Counted from the first letter of the stretch, positions 29,064-38,343 are shown. The stretch is DNA of 64,000 nucleotides from Oculatella sp. LEGE 06141 (GCF_015207605.1 NZ_JADEWO010000001.1:1-64000); one strand, 5' to 3'. Notes: generated from the letters alone by a model not told the origin. Numbers and translations: made by a program.

Positions 29064-29642
29064 TCACTGGCTCAGCGATCGTTGGGCTTGCGCTGTCTGA
29101 AGGGGTTCCTCCTTCGCCATTGAAGCAGCCATAAACAAAATATTTTGCCGTTCAGCCGCCAAAAAGCTGACGGTGTAAACCGTATCGTCTTGCTGCCACA
29201 TCACTGATGAAAAGTCGGAAGGTGGCGTTTGGCTCGTTCCCTCCAGCAAAAAGCCCTGCACCCCCGGAGTCAGGGTAATTGGAGTAGCCATCAACTGATG
29301 TCGGGATAACTCTCGCTGCGCGTTCACCGAACCCGCATTCTCTGCTGTAAAACTGCCGACCAGGCAGGGAAATGGGCCGCTAGCGCAAGTAAATAAACTC
29401 ACCGTCATCCGTGGCGGAGAAGAGGTTGGCAATACTCTGATTAGTAGCTCGTTCGGGTTCAACGAACCTGGCCCGCCTAACAACACGGTTGCAGGTAGCC
29501 GCATCACTGTGTTGGGTGGTGTCGTTTGCCGAATGCGATCGAGGTGAGGTAAAAACACATCAGCGGGCATCGCCACACCCGCCCCTGCATTTCCCAGCAC
29601 CGCCAATCCCGTTAGCACCATCAATCCATAGCGATTTATCAT
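29064..29642 (-). CDS. Secreted protein of unknown function
   Basis: A 192-residue protein. The frame opens 16 codons earlier, but the ATG at 29642 has AGGAG nine bases upstream and begins a good signal peptide (MINRYGLMVLTGLAVLGNAG, cleavage near GVA-MPA). The mature part (LPHLDRIRQTTPPNTVMRLP, then MTVSLFTCASGPFPCLVGSF with two cysteines, then PGVQGFLLEG and VMWQQDDTVYTVSF) is rich in beta strands. No family can be named with confidence. It is flanked on both sides by direct copies of the 97-bp repeat and divergent from the binding-protein gene at 29953. Confidence 0.65.
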   Translation of the reverse strand: MINRYGLMVLTGLAVLGNAGAGVAMPADVFLPHLDRIRQTTPPNTVMRLPATVLLGGPGSLNPNELLIRVLPTSSPPRMTVSLFTCASGPFPCLVGSFTAENAGSVNAQRELSRHQLMATPITLTPGVQGFLLEGTSQTPPSDFSSVMWQQDDTVYTVSFLAAERQNILFMAASMAKEEPLQTAQAQRSLSQ

Positions 29643-29757
29643 TAGCCCTGCTCCTTTCAAAACGTGGATTTTATTCGCCGCCGCTAGCACGGGATAATGG
29701 CATCAGCACCATCCGTATGCCGCTGGCAGCTAACTAGAGTGCCATCAACAGAACGAC

Positions 29758-29854
29758 TTACAGCCATTTTCATTTGCATTCACCACACACTAAACACTAC
29801 ACCCCACACCCATCCTGGCGAGACTGTGGCTGACTCAATTGAGAACTGCTGTAA
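29758..29854 (+). repeat. 97-bp dispersed repeat, copy 3
   Basis: Third copy, again exactly 97 bp and in the same orientation as copies 1 and 2. Its two ends match each other as an inverted repeat at 15 of the outer 19 positions. A short AACGA occurs next to both borders (one base before the left end and directly after the right end), which may be chance. It lies in the divergent promoter region between the secreted-protein gene and the binding-protein gene. Confidence 0.85.
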
Positions 29855-29952
29855 AACGATGCAAGTGTACCCTTCGGCGCGATGAATGCTCTATTTTGTT
29901 TAGGCTTCTATACGTATCGATTGTCTAGTTCTTTCAGGTTGAGCGTCGTGAC

Positions 29953-31272
29953 ATGGCAAACATTGTTCGATTAAGCCGGATTAGCAAACGCCTTGAACTC
30001 CATTGGCGCAACCTGGCGATCGCCCCCCTTATCCTCTGCCTCATCGGGCTGTTAGGCTGTCAGCCTACTCCGTCCAGCAACGCGGGCGCTATTCATTTAA
30101 CGCTATGGCATGGCATTAACCCACCCCCTAACCGCGATGTATTTCAGGAGTTGGTGGATCGCTTCAATCAGTCGCATCCCACCATTCAGGTGGAATCGCT
30201 CTATGTAGGACAGGGCGACCAGCAAATGCCCAAAATTTTGGCGGCAGTGGTGGGCAATGCGCCGCCCAACATGCTGTGGTTTGCTCCCATGATTACCGGG
30301 CAATTGGTAGAACTAGAAGCCATCCGCCCTATAGACGATTGGTTCGACGCTTCCCCCGCCAAAGAGCAGCTTGATCCGGCTCTGATCAGCTCAATGGAAT
30401 TGGAAGGCCATCTCTGGTCGATTCCCTTCAGCACCAACAACGTTGGCATTTTTTACCGTCCCAGCCTATTTGAGGCCGCTGGTATTACAGAGCCGCCACA
30501 GACCTGGGAAGACCTGCGTCAAGTGGCTCACACCTTAACTCGTTCGGTCAACGGCAGCCAGCAGCATGGCATCCTCTTGCCCCTTGGCAAAGGCGAATGG
30601 ACGGTCTTTACCTGGTTGCCATTCATGTGGAGTGGTGGGGGTGACCTGGCGGTAGATTCAGTAGACCAGGTAAATCTGGTGAATGAGGGCGCGATCGCAG
30701 CACTGCAACTGTGGCAAGACCTGCTTAACGATGGCTCGGCGATGTTGTCGCCGCCCGAACGCGGGTATGAAATTGATGACTTTTTAACGGGTCGCGTGGC
30801 GATGCAACTCACCGGGCCGTGGACGCTTGGGCAACTGCAAGCCACCGGGGTCGATTACGATGTAATGCCCATTCCAGTGGGCAGTGAACCAGCTACCAGT
30901 ATTGGTGGTGAAAACCTATTTATCTTTAATGCCACACCCGAAGCAGAACGCGCCGCATTTACTTTTGCCGAATACGTGATGAGCGAAGCCTTTCAGACTC
31001 AATGGGCGTTGGGCACGGGCTACCTGCCGGTTAATGTACGATCGCGCCAAAGTGTAGCCTATAAAGATTTTGTCGCTCAAGAACCCACCTTAAACACCTT
31101 CATTGAGCAGGCCAAATATGGGCACTCGCGCCCCATCGTGCCGGGGTATAGCCGTATTTCTGAAAACCTGGGGCGGGCGATCGAAGCGACCCTATTAGGC
31201 AGCAACCCCACAGAGGCATTACAGGCGGCACAACAGCGCCTAAACCTGGTCTTCGGCTCCGACCCTGCCTAG
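29953..31272 (+). CDS. ABC transporter substrate-binding lipoprotein, sugar type (family 1)
   Basis: A 439-residue protein with an unusually long basic N-terminus, a hydrophobic segment (LAIAPLILCLIGLL) and a lipobox ending LLGC (Cys36). It is therefore a lipoprotein on the outer face of the inner membrane. The mature part follows the maltose-binding fold: LTLWHGINPPPNRDVFQELVDRFNQSHP, then FSTNNVGIFYRPSLFEAAGI and AMQLTGPWTLGQL. The likely ligand is a sugar, compatible solute or glycerol derivative. No permease or ATPase gene is adjacent, so it must work with components encoded elsewhere. Confidence 0.9.
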   Translation: MANIVRLSRISKRLELHWRNLAIAPLILCLIGLLGCQPTPSSNAGAIHLTLWHGINPPPNRDVFQELVDRFNQSHPTIQVESLYVGQGDQQMPKILAAVVGNAPPNMLWFAPMITGQLVELEAIRPIDDWFDASPAKEQLDPALISSMELEGHLWSIPFSTNNVGIFYRPSLFEAAGITEPPQTWEDLRQVAHTLTRSVNGSQQHGILLPLGKGEWTVFTWLPFMWSGGGDLAVDSVDQVNLVNEGAIAALQLWQDLLNDGSAMLSPPERGYEIDDFLTGRVAMQLTGPWTLGQLQATGVDYDVMPIPVGSEPATSIGGENLFIFNATPEAERAAFTFAEYVMSEAFQTQWALGTGYLPVNVRSRQSVAYKDFVAQEPTLNTFIEQAKYGHSRPIVPGYSRISENLGRAIEATLLGSNPTEALQAAQQRLNLVFGSDPA

Positions 31273-31375
31273 CAAGGCATCTGAGCCATACCGTCTAGGC
31301 TCATCCAACAGCAGACAAGCTGAAACAGAACTTTCTACAATGGGTGGAATGTTGTCTCACGGTGATGGATAGCAA

Positions 31376-32452
31376 ATGGCGCGAATCAAAAAGCGATGGA
31401 TTGGGCTAGTTCTACTCTTTATTACAACCGTAGGGATGCTCATCGGCTGGAATTGGCAAGTCATCCAGCGGCAGCCCCGTGCCGTTGAAACTAGCTTTCG
31501 AGAACGGCTTGCCCCCAATCCACCATCCAAAGCGCCTGTCCCAGTCGTCGCTCCAACGATCGACGCGCAACGGGTAATGGCAGACCTGGAAGCCCTATCG
31601 TTTCGCCGCTATGCAGACGACGAGCGCCTCCGTGCCCGTCAATACATTGCAGACGCTTTACAGCAAGCCGGATGGGTGCCGCAAGAACAGGGGTACGACA
31701 CCGGAGTAAACGTATATGCCGAACGTCCCGGCACCGATCCAGAGGCGGGCACCATTTTGCTAGCCGCGCACTACGATACCGTGGAGCGATCGCCCGGTTT
31801 AGACGACAACGCCAGCGGCATTGCCGCCATTTTGGAAACCGCCCGGCTGCTGGGTACTGTTTCAACACCGCGCACCCTGCAAGTTGCATTTTTTGATGAG
31901 GAAGAACTGGGGCTATTGGGCAGTCTGGCATTTGCTAACGGCAAAGCCGATCGCGACGTGTTGAAGGGGGCGATCGTTCTGGATATGGTGGGCTATGCCT
32001 GCCACACAGACGGATGCCAGAGCTATCCATCCGTTTTACCCGTTACACCAACAACCACGCGCGGAGACTTTTTGGCGGTGCTGGGCGATCGGGGTCATTT
32101 ACCGTTGCTCAACAGCTTTCCAGAATCGCGCACTTCAGACCTGCCATCTGTGTTAACCATGCCCATTCCGTTACTGGGGCCTCTAACACCCGACTTGATG
32201 CGAAGCGACCACGCCCCTTTCTGGCAAAAAGGAATTGGTGCTGTCCTGGTGACAGACACAGCCAATTTCCGCAACCCCAACTATCACCGAGAAACTGACT
32301 TGCTAGAGTCGATCGATCAACCTTTCTTTATAGGGGCAACCCAAATCATTGTGAATGCGACGGCTACGCTGCTCAGCACGCCTGAGAGTCTGGCAACTGC
32401 CGCATCCCACCCGGCTCCAACGGCAGATTCACCAGCCTTAACGCCGCTGTAG
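31376..32452 (+). CDS. M28-family zinc aminopeptidase-like protein, membrane-anchored or exported
   Basis: A 358-residue protein. One N-terminal hydrophobic segment (WIGLVLLFITTVGMLIGW) follows basic residues, so it is a signal anchor. The M28 metal site is visible: LLAAHYDTVERSPGLDDNAS (His, Asp), the catalytic Glu pair in FFDEEELGLLGS, Asp in VLDMVGYAC and the last His in RSDHAPFWQKGI. Substrates are unknown. A Pro/Ala-rich tail ends the protein. It follows the binding-protein gene by about 100 bp on the same strand, but a functional link is not evident. Confidence 0.9.
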   Translation: MARIKKRWIGLVLLFITTVGMLIGWNWQVIQRQPRAVETSFRERLAPNPPSKAPVPVVAPTIDAQRVMADLEALSFRRYADDERLRARQYIADALQQAGWVPQEQGYDTGVNVYAERPGTDPEAGTILLAAHYDTVERSPGLDDNASGIAAILETARLLGTVSTPRTLQVAFFDEEELGLLGSLAFANGKADRDVLKGAIVLDMVGYACHTDGCQSYPSVLPVTPTTTRGDFLAVLGDRGHLPLLNSFPESRTSDLPSVLTMPIPLLGPLTPDLMRSDHAPFWQKGIGAVLVTDTANFRNPNYHRETDLLESIDQPFFIGATQIIVNATATLLSTPESLATAASHPAPTADSPALTPL

Positions 32453-32554
32453 CCAAGGGCACTGCGATCGCCTCTTTAGCATGATGGACTTGCTTAATCT
32501 GTCGTCTATTTGGAAAGATATTTCTTATAGCGACAATTATTTGGATTACATAAA

Positions 32555-33289
32555 ATGATACGAACGTTTAACCCAATCCAACGTTGGGCAAAGTCTCTTC
32601 ATCGGCTGGTCTTCCTTGCCATTGGGCTGGTTGTGATGGCACAGGTATGGGGTGTCAACACCAGTCCGGCGATCGCCACTGGTATTTACGATATGCCTTC
32701 GTTAACCGTTGGCACACCAACCTGGGTGGTTGACGATGCCGACATCCTGAGCCGTTTAACCGAAAGCAAAATTAGTGGCGAATTAGAGAAACTGGCACAA
32801 GACACAGGTAATGAAGTAAGATTCATCACCATTCACCGATTTGACTATGGAGAAACAGCCGATGGCTTTGCTGAAAAGCTGTTCCAGAAGTGGTTTCCCA
32901 CTCCAGAGGCTCAAGCCAACCAGACCCTCTTATTGCTAGATAACGTCACCAACAACTCGGCCATTTATACGGGTGATGGCACAAGGGCACTGCTCACCGA
33001 CGATATTGCTACTAGCGTGGCGCAGGAAACGCTCCTGGAACCGCTGCGAAATGGCAACAAGTACAATCAAGCGTTTATGGATGCGAGCGATCGCCTGGTC
33101 GCCGTGCTGTCTGGCAACCCCGATCCGGGGCCTCCAGTGATCGAGAAGGTGGTTCAAACCGAAGGCACATTTACCCCGGCTGAAGAAACGGACGATCAAA
33201 ATGCCACCGTTGTGGTTGTCGTCTTGCTCCTGTTAGCCACGGTGATTCCGATGGCAACCTATTACCTGTATCAATCGTTTAGCGGTTGA
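32555..33289 (+). CDS. psb32: Photosystem II repair protein Psb32 (TPM domain)
   Basis: A 244-residue protein with an N-terminal signal peptide (LVFLAIGLVVMAQVWG, cleavage near AIA), a lumenal TPM/TLP18.3 domain (TWVVDDADILSRLTESKI, VRFITIHRFDYGETADGF, TLLLLDNVTNNSAIYTGDG) and one C-terminal membrane helix (TVVVVVLLLLATVIPMATYY). This matches cyanobacterial Psb32, which protects photosystem II from photodamage and speeds its repair. It is transcribed alone. Confidence 0.92.
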   Translation: MIRTFNPIQRWAKSLHRLVFLAIGLVVMAQVWGVNTSPAIATGIYDMPSLTVGTPTWVVDDADILSRLTESKISGELEKLAQDTGNEVRFITIHRFDYGETADGFAEKLFQKWFPTPEAQANQTLLLLDNVTNNSAIYTGDGTRALLTDDIATSVAQETLLEPLRNGNKYNQAFMDASDRLVAVLSGNPDPGPPVIEKVVQTEGTFTPAEETDDQNATVVVVVLLLLATVIPMATYYLYQSFSG

Positions 33290-33589
33290 ACGTCAGCCTG
33301 GTTACGCTGCGAGACGTTGCTGATTTAACTCATCTTAAACAAGTACAGATCATCGCGGATGGCCTGTACCGCTTTAGCTCTCGGCAAGATTACTGCGTCA
33401 CTGGCTGCATCAACTCGGTAGAACCAGTTTTACGGTGGGGAATCCAAAATTCGGCGTTGCTGAATCGCAATATGCCCTTCTCCAATTCCCGGAAACGTCC
33501 GAACCAAAGTCCCCAAAATCAGGGAATCGTTGAGCGATCAGAGCCATGACCGCTCAACGATTCGTACATCCCTTCAGCAATGCCCAACC
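33290..33589. other. Intergenic region after psb32
   Basis: 300 bp between convergent genes psb32 and the DUF4346 gene. A TTG-started frame overlapping the psb32 stop (to 33549) lacks protein-like features. No clear terminator or repeat was seen. Confidence 0.4.
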
Positions 33590-34009
33590 TTAATCCTGGA
33601 TATAGTCCTGGCCGTTGATTAGCGCCATCTCAGCCCGGACAAACTCCCGGCCTAGATAAGCAGCGTGGTCAAGATAACCAATTGGGCACGGTTTGGTTTC
33701 TTCAAAAATTTTGATGCACAGATCCTTTGCCGTTTTGCCACAAAAGGTTGCAGTTGGCGTGCGTTCAACCTTGCCTTTAGTTGGCAACGGCTTGCCTGTC
33801 TCTGGATCACAGGCTAAACCTTTGTCATTAATTACGTTGCTGTAGTGCTTGGCGCAAATTAATCCAGCGGTGCGATCGAGATAAACAATGAAGTAGCCTG
33901 CCGGATCGAGTTCAATGTAGCGTTTAGACAGCTTACTATCAAATGCTGTTAAGGCTTCAGCCATTGGAGTGGCAATGGGTTGAGGAGTTGGATTCACAGT
34001 TTGATTCAT
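33590..34009 (-). CDS. DUF4346 domain protein
   Basis: A 139-residue soluble protein. RYIELDPAGYFIVYLDRTAG, LICAKHYSNVINDKGLACDP and FCGKTAKDLCIKIFE match the DUF4346 family of cyanobacterial proteins, which is related to a domain of tetrahydromethanopterin S-methyltransferase subunit A. Conserved cysteines (LICAKH, GLACDP, TFCGKT, DLCIKI) are noticeable. The role is unknown. The first 20 residues are Pro/Thr-rich and probably disordered. The ATG at 34009 is the only good start. Confidence 0.85.
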   Translation of the reverse strand: MNQTVNPTPQPIATPMAEALTAFDSKLSKRYIELDPAGYFIVYLDRTAGLICAKHYSNVINDKGLACDPETGKPLPTKGKVERTPTATFCGKTAKDLCIKIFEETKPCPIGYLDHAAYLGREFVRAEMALINGQDYIQD

Positions 34010-34181
34010 GGTCGGTTAGGGCGTGTTGAGCGCAGCACTTCGGATTGCCCAAACACGGGATACACATTTGAATTCAAATCTAGTGTAGGCTGCTACCAAC
34101 CAAATCGGCTGATAGCCGCTCCCCTCAGTCCGCAGAATTCTACCCCATACCCGGCAAGCTATAGCCGCAACAACAGGCTAT

Positions 34182-35378
34182 TTAGCCCTCCTCCACAGGA
34201 TTTGACGTTTGTTTAAGCGGTAGATCTTGATTGATAGCATCCATTTCTTGCTGTTCCATTCGATTCACTTCATCAATATAAGAATGGAAGATTTTAGCCA
34301 GGCGGCTATCGTAAAAACGGTGTAAAGAATGGTTGGGGGTTGCCGGAAAGCCTCGCCGCTTTTTGTGACGACCGCCCGCTCCAGGGTCAAAGGTTTTGAT
34401 GTTGTTGGCGATCGCCCACTCAATTGGTGTGTAGTAGCAGGCATCAAAGTGCAGCTTGTCAAACTCCTGCAAACAGCCCCAGTAGCGTCCATACAAACGA
34501 TCGCCTTTGGTTAAGCAAAACGACATCCCCATCGGCTGCTGGGCGTTTTGTTCGTCAAAGGCTGCAAAAAATACGACCCGATGCCGATAGTGGGGATATA
34601 ACTGCTCGAAAAATCGGCGGGTAAGATATTTACTGCCCCACCAGCCAAACTTGTCGCAGGTATCGGCATAGAACGTATACATTTGTGAAAACATGGCCTT
34701 GGGAATAGCTTCACCCGTAAAGACTTGTAACGAAAGACCCGCCGCAGACACCGCTTTACGTTCGCGCTTGATGTTGCGCCGCTGGTTGGCATTAAACGCT
34801 GCCAGATAGTCATCAAAGGTCTGATATCCCTGGTTTTGCCAAATGTAACTGTGATGCAGCCAGCGATCGAAACCATGCCGTGTCATCACGGCTTGCCAGT
34901 CTGGATCGGCGTAGAGAAAATTGCAGCCCGAGATGCGGTTTTGCAGACAGAAATGGTCGATCGCCCCCACCATGATTTCGGTCAGTTCGTCTTCATCTTC
35001 CCCAGGCGCAATTAAAAAACGATACCCCTCCGCCGGGGTAAAGGGCGACATGCCGAGAAGCTTTGGGTAATATTGAATCCCCAGACGCTGCGCCAGATCG
35101 GCCCACTGGTGATCAAAGACAAATTCGCCATAGCTGTGACCCTTAACGTATAAAGGAGCTGCTGCAACCAGGGAGCGATCGCGCCACACGGTCAGGTGGT
35201 TGGGCAACCATCCCGCCTTCGCCGTAGCGCTGCCAGAGGTTTCCATTACATGCAGCCACTCCCATTCCAGGAAAGGCATCGCCAGCGGCATTGCCAGCGC
35301 ATCCCACTCCAGTTGGGGAATTTCGGCAATGCGGTTGATCCAGGCAACAGAGTATCGGGGCTTGAGTTGTTCCACCAT
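34182..35378 (-). CDS. FemAB/GNAT-like N-acyltransferase (DUF482, PF04339)
   Basis: A 398-residue protein built from two GNAT-like halves, typical of the DUF482 'peptidogalycan' group: PFLEWEWLHVMETSGSATA, FDHQWADLAQRLGIQYYPKL, FNANQRRNIKRERK, YADTCDKFGWWGSKYL, GRYWGCLQEFDKLHFDACYY and PGAGGRHKKRRGFPATPNHS. The acceptor is unknown. It starts 5 bp after the RibD-like gene stop on the same strand, so the two are probably co-transcribed. Confidence 0.88.
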   Translation of the reverse strand: MVEQLKPRYSVAWINRIAEIPQLEWDALAMPLAMPFLEWEWLHVMETSGSATAKAGWLPNHLTVWRDRSLVAAAPLYVKGHSYGEFVFDHQWADLAQRLGIQYYPKLLGMSPFTPAEGYRFLIAPGEDEDELTEIMVGAIDHFCLQNRISGCNFLYADPDWQAVMTRHGFDRWLHHSYIWQNQGYQTFDDYLAAFNANQRRNIKRERKAVSAAGLSLQVFTGEAIPKAMFSQMYTFYADTCDKFGWWGSKYLTRRFFEQLYPHYRHRVVFFAAFDEQNAQQPMGMSFCLTKGDRLYGRYWGCLQEFDKLHFDACYYTPIEWAIANNIKTFDPGAGGRHKKRRGFPATPNHSLHRFYDSRLAKIFHSYIDEVNRMEQQEMDAINQDLPLKQTSNPVEEG

Positions 35379-35383
35379 GCTTA

Positions 35384-36133
35384 TTAGGGTAATTCAATCC
35401 GTTTGTCGTTGCAGGCGGTTGATGGTTGCAGGCGATAGTGAAGAAACACCTCATCCTCCTGTACCCACGCTTCTAGCAGTTTCAAACGGGGCGCTAGATT
35501 GGGCAAGAAGCCCGTTCCATCAACCGGTGTGGGGGCATGGCTACCGCCCAAAAGTAACGGGCACACCGTTAGCCACAGTTCGTCGATTAGATCCAGGCCG
35601 AGCAACGTTGCCACCAGCGTTCCACCACCACACACCACGACCGTCTTCAGGTTCATCGCCCGCAGTTGCTGAAATGCGCTTTTCCAGTCGATCGTATCGT
35701 CTGGATCGGTAGCCTCCAGTACGCGATCGAATCCAGTGTGTCCCTGCCAACGGTCTGCTCCTGCCGCTGTCGTGATCAACCATCGGGGAATCGGTTGACG
35801 AAAAAACGGATAACCTGTGTTAAATTGCGCCAAGCGAGAACAGACAATTTGAACCGGCTGTGAAGGTTTTCCCTGTTGCGCCCGCTGTTGCAGTAAAGTT
35901 GGATGAGAAACCCGCAGCGTGGTGCCGTAAGCACGTAATGTTCCGGCTCCAAATAGTGCTGCATCTGCCAAAGCGATTTGACGCTCAAGATGGGCTTTGT
36001 CATGCGCCGAGCCAAACCGGGCAGGCGATCGCTGCTCGTCTGCGATTTTGCCATCGACACTCATGGCTAGCACTACCGTTGTATAGGGGCGAGAGAAACG
36101 ATTAAAATTATCCACTCGTTTCAATTTTGTCAA
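35384..36133 (-). CDS. RibD C-terminal-type reductase (pyrimidine reductase of riboflavin synthesis family)
   Basis: A 249-residue protein covering only the reductase domain (PF01872), without the deaminase half. TTVVLAMSVDGKIAD is the diagnostic opening, followed by DAALFGAGTLRAYGTTL (cofactor site) and VVCGGGTLVATLLGLDLIDELWL. It may reduce the deaminated riboflavin precursor with NADPH, but paralogues with other substrates are common. The open frame begins at a TTG at 36133; a GTG at 36115 is also possible. No ATG lies before the conserved region. It is co-directional with the acyltransferase. Confidence 0.85.
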   Translation of the reverse strand: MTKLKRVDNFNRFSRPYTTVVLAMSVDGKIADEQRSPARFGSAHDKAHLERQIALADAALFGAGTLRAYGTTLRVSHPTLLQQRAQQGKPSQPVQIVCSRLAQFNTGYPFFRQPIPRWLITTAAGADRWQGHTGFDRVLEATDPDDTIDWKSAFQQLRAMNLKTVVVCGGGTLVATLLGLDLIDELWLTVCPLLLGGSHAPTPVDGTGFLPNLAPRLKLLEAWVQEDEVFLHYRLQPSTACNDKRIELP

Positions 36134-36282
36134 GGGACTTTCTACTAGATTCTTTCTTTATGTGCATAAAGAGTGCTTGAAGAATTCCGCCTTCTGACCC
36201 TAATGCCCAAGTCATTTCGTCCGATTGGATATTAATCTTTAAGAGCAGGCTTCGCACCTCGAGTTAGATATCATTTACGGCT

Positions 36283-38343
36283 ATGCCAGGTCAATCCTCT
36301 TTTCGCCGCATTTTGCTAACGCGAATTCTGATCCTCAGCATTCCAATTTTGCTGCTGGGAGTAGCGGTCACCTTTCGTAAGGCTCGTACCAGTTTGCTCT
36401 ACACAGCACGGCAAAATTTAGAAGAAAGTGCGGTTCGCAAGGCCAATACAATTCAGTCATCGATTAACGCGCTACGGGCTAGTCTGACGATTGCCAGTCA
36501 AGCCTCTACGCTGCAATCGGGGTCGCCAGAAGCTGCTCAGGTCTTTTTGCGGCAACTTGCCGCTGATCTACCCGTGAACCAAGGCGCTTTGGGCGATCGC
36601 AGCAATGGGTCACAAATTGACTGCGTCCAGTTGATTGCGCCTCAAACCGAGCAACCCGTGGCTAGCACCTGCGGCAATCAGGCGATCGATTTAGACATCC
36701 CGGCTCGTTGGGAACAACCCTCGGCGGCAACCGATGCGAATCGGCTCCAAATGCACGTGCTGACGGTTCGCCCTGGCGAACAGGCCACCCCATCGAACGC
36801 GACCCAGCCCCGCAGCCAGCTCAACATCACCCTGGCGGCTCCGGTGTATGATGCCTCTGGTCAATTGCGTTACATTCTGGCAGCCGATGCGACGATGCGG
36901 CAGTGGGAGCGGGCAGAAGCGCGATCGCTGTTAGGATTTACCGCCATCATCGACCAAAACGGCACGTTCCTGGCTCATCCCTTCTCCAACCAGGTAGGGC
37001 GCAGTATCGATATCGCTGGAGACAAAGAGCGCTTTCAAGATATTCTCGACAACGCTTTGCGTGGCAACCCAGATGTGCGCCACCTGTTTAACTTCAGCGG
37101 CGACAAAACAGAGTGGCTGGCAGGATTCAGCCCGGTTGATATCCCCATCACCGATACAGACAACCAAACCTGGGTGGTGCTAGCCGTTACCCCTCTCGAC
37201 AACGCCCTGCAAGGGCTAAAAGAAATTACGCAGATCTTGTTCATCCTCACGACGGGGTTACTTGCCGCCCATCTACTTGCCATGCTGTACATGGCGCGAG
37301 ATTTGGCGCTTCCCATCGAACAACTGGGGAAATACGCTCGCCGCATCCACAAACGCGATCCATTAGAACAGGCTCCCAAAAACTTCAGGATTCGAGAAAT
37401 CAACCAGCTTTCTGAAGTGCTAGACAACATGGTGAGGCGGTTGGAAGAACGGGCTAAAGAGCTGGAAACCGCATGGCAAGAGGCCGAAGCCGCCAACAAA
37501 CTTAAGAGCGAGATCCTAGCCAACACGTCTCACGAACTCAGAACGCCGCTAAACGCGATCATTGGTTGCATTCGCCTGGTTAAAGATGACTGCTGCGATA
37601 ACCGTGAAGAAGAACTGGAATTTTTGGAACAGGCCAATCGAGCGGCGGTTCACCTGCTGAAAATCATTAACGATCTGCTTGATATTCGTCGAATTGAGGA
37701 AGAAGGGCTGGCGCTTGCCGTAGAACAGGTTGATTTACGGCAAATCCTCCAGGAAGTGATTGAAATTCAGTCCGTACACATCCAACAAAAGGGCTTAACC
37801 TTAACCGCCCCCAACCTGTCAGAGCCAATTATGATTAAAGCCGACCCAGCTCGGCTCAAGCAGGTGTTGCTCAACGTGGTTTACAACGCAACGAAGTTTA
37901 CCGATCGCGGCGGCATTACCATCAGTACCGGGTTAGAGCCTGTTTTAGACAGCCATGCAGAACCGAGCCAAACCAGTCATGATGCCAATACGCCAATACT
38001 TGCTAAATCTCGGGTAGTCATCACCGTTCAAGACACCGGCATTGGCATCGATCCAGCACAACAGCACAAGCTGTTCCGTCCGTTTGTCATGGTGGACGGT
38101 ACCACAACCCGCAAGTTTGAAGGTACAGGGCTAGGGCTAGCCATTTCTCGCAACCTGGTGGAATTGATGGGTGGCAGCATTGGGCTATACAGCGATGGCC
38201 TGGAGAAAGGCACAACGGTAGAAATTAAGCTGCCAGTGGCCTCTGTAGCCGAAGATGCGATCGAATCACCGAAGCCAAATGGTGCGGTGGCTGAAGTCGC
38301 CATAACCCAGTCCACGGCTGAACGTTCTGCGATCGGCACCTAG
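36283..38343 (+). CDS. Membrane sensor histidine kinase with periplasmic Cache domain
   Basis: A 686-residue kinase. Membrane helix 1 (ILILSIPILLLGVAVTF, about 14-30), an extracytoplasmic dCache-like sensor (about 31-318, including LGFTAIIDQNGTFLAHPFSN), helix 2 (LFILTTGLLAAHLLAMLYMA, about 319-338), HAMP, HisKA with His417 in TSHELRTPLNAIIG, and HATPase (VQDTGIGIDP, FEGTGLGLAISRNL). The ligand is unknown; Cache domains often bind amino or organic acids. There is no receiver domain and no adjacent response regulator. Its TAG overlaps the TAG of the convergent gene in the tetramer CTAG. Confidence 0.93.
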   Translation: MPGQSSFRRILLTRILILSIPILLLGVAVTFRKARTSLLYTARQNLEESAVRKANTIQSSINALRASLTIASQASTLQSGSPEAAQVFLRQLAADLPVNQGALGDRSNGSQIDCVQLIAPQTEQPVASTCGNQAIDLDIPARWEQPSAATDANRLQMHVLTVRPGEQATPSNATQPRSQLNITLAAPVYDASGQLRYILAADATMRQWERAEARSLLGFTAIIDQNGTFLAHPFSNQVGRSIDIAGDKERFQDILDNALRGNPDVRHLFNFSGDKTEWLAGFSPVDIPITDTDNQTWVVLAVTPLDNALQGLKEITQILFILTTGLLAAHLLAMLYMARDLALPIEQLGKYARRIHKRDPLEQAPKNFRIREINQLSEVLDNMVRRLEERAKELETAWQEAEAANKLKSEILANTSHELRTPLNAIIGCIRLVKDDCCDNREEELEFLEQANRAAVHLLKIINDLLDIRRIEEEGLALAVEQVDLRQILQEVIEIQSVHIQQKGLTLTAPNLSEPIMIKADPARLKQVLLNVVYNATKFTDRGGITISTGLEPVLDSHAEPSQTSHDANTPILAKSRVVITVQDTGIGIDPAQQHKLFRPFVMVDGTTTRKFEGTGLGLAISRNLVELMGGSIGLYSDGLEKGTTVEIKLPVASVAEDAIESPKPNGAVAEVAITQSTAERSAIGT

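Noticed and set aside
28851-29123. 90-codon frame crossing the 97-bp repeat
   Set aside because: It spans repeat copy 2 and overlaps the secreted-protein gene; it is not conserved in the other two repeat copies.
33286-33549. TTG-started frame overlapping the psb32 stop
   Set aside because: Random composition, non-standard start within the psb32 stop region and no similarity to a known family.
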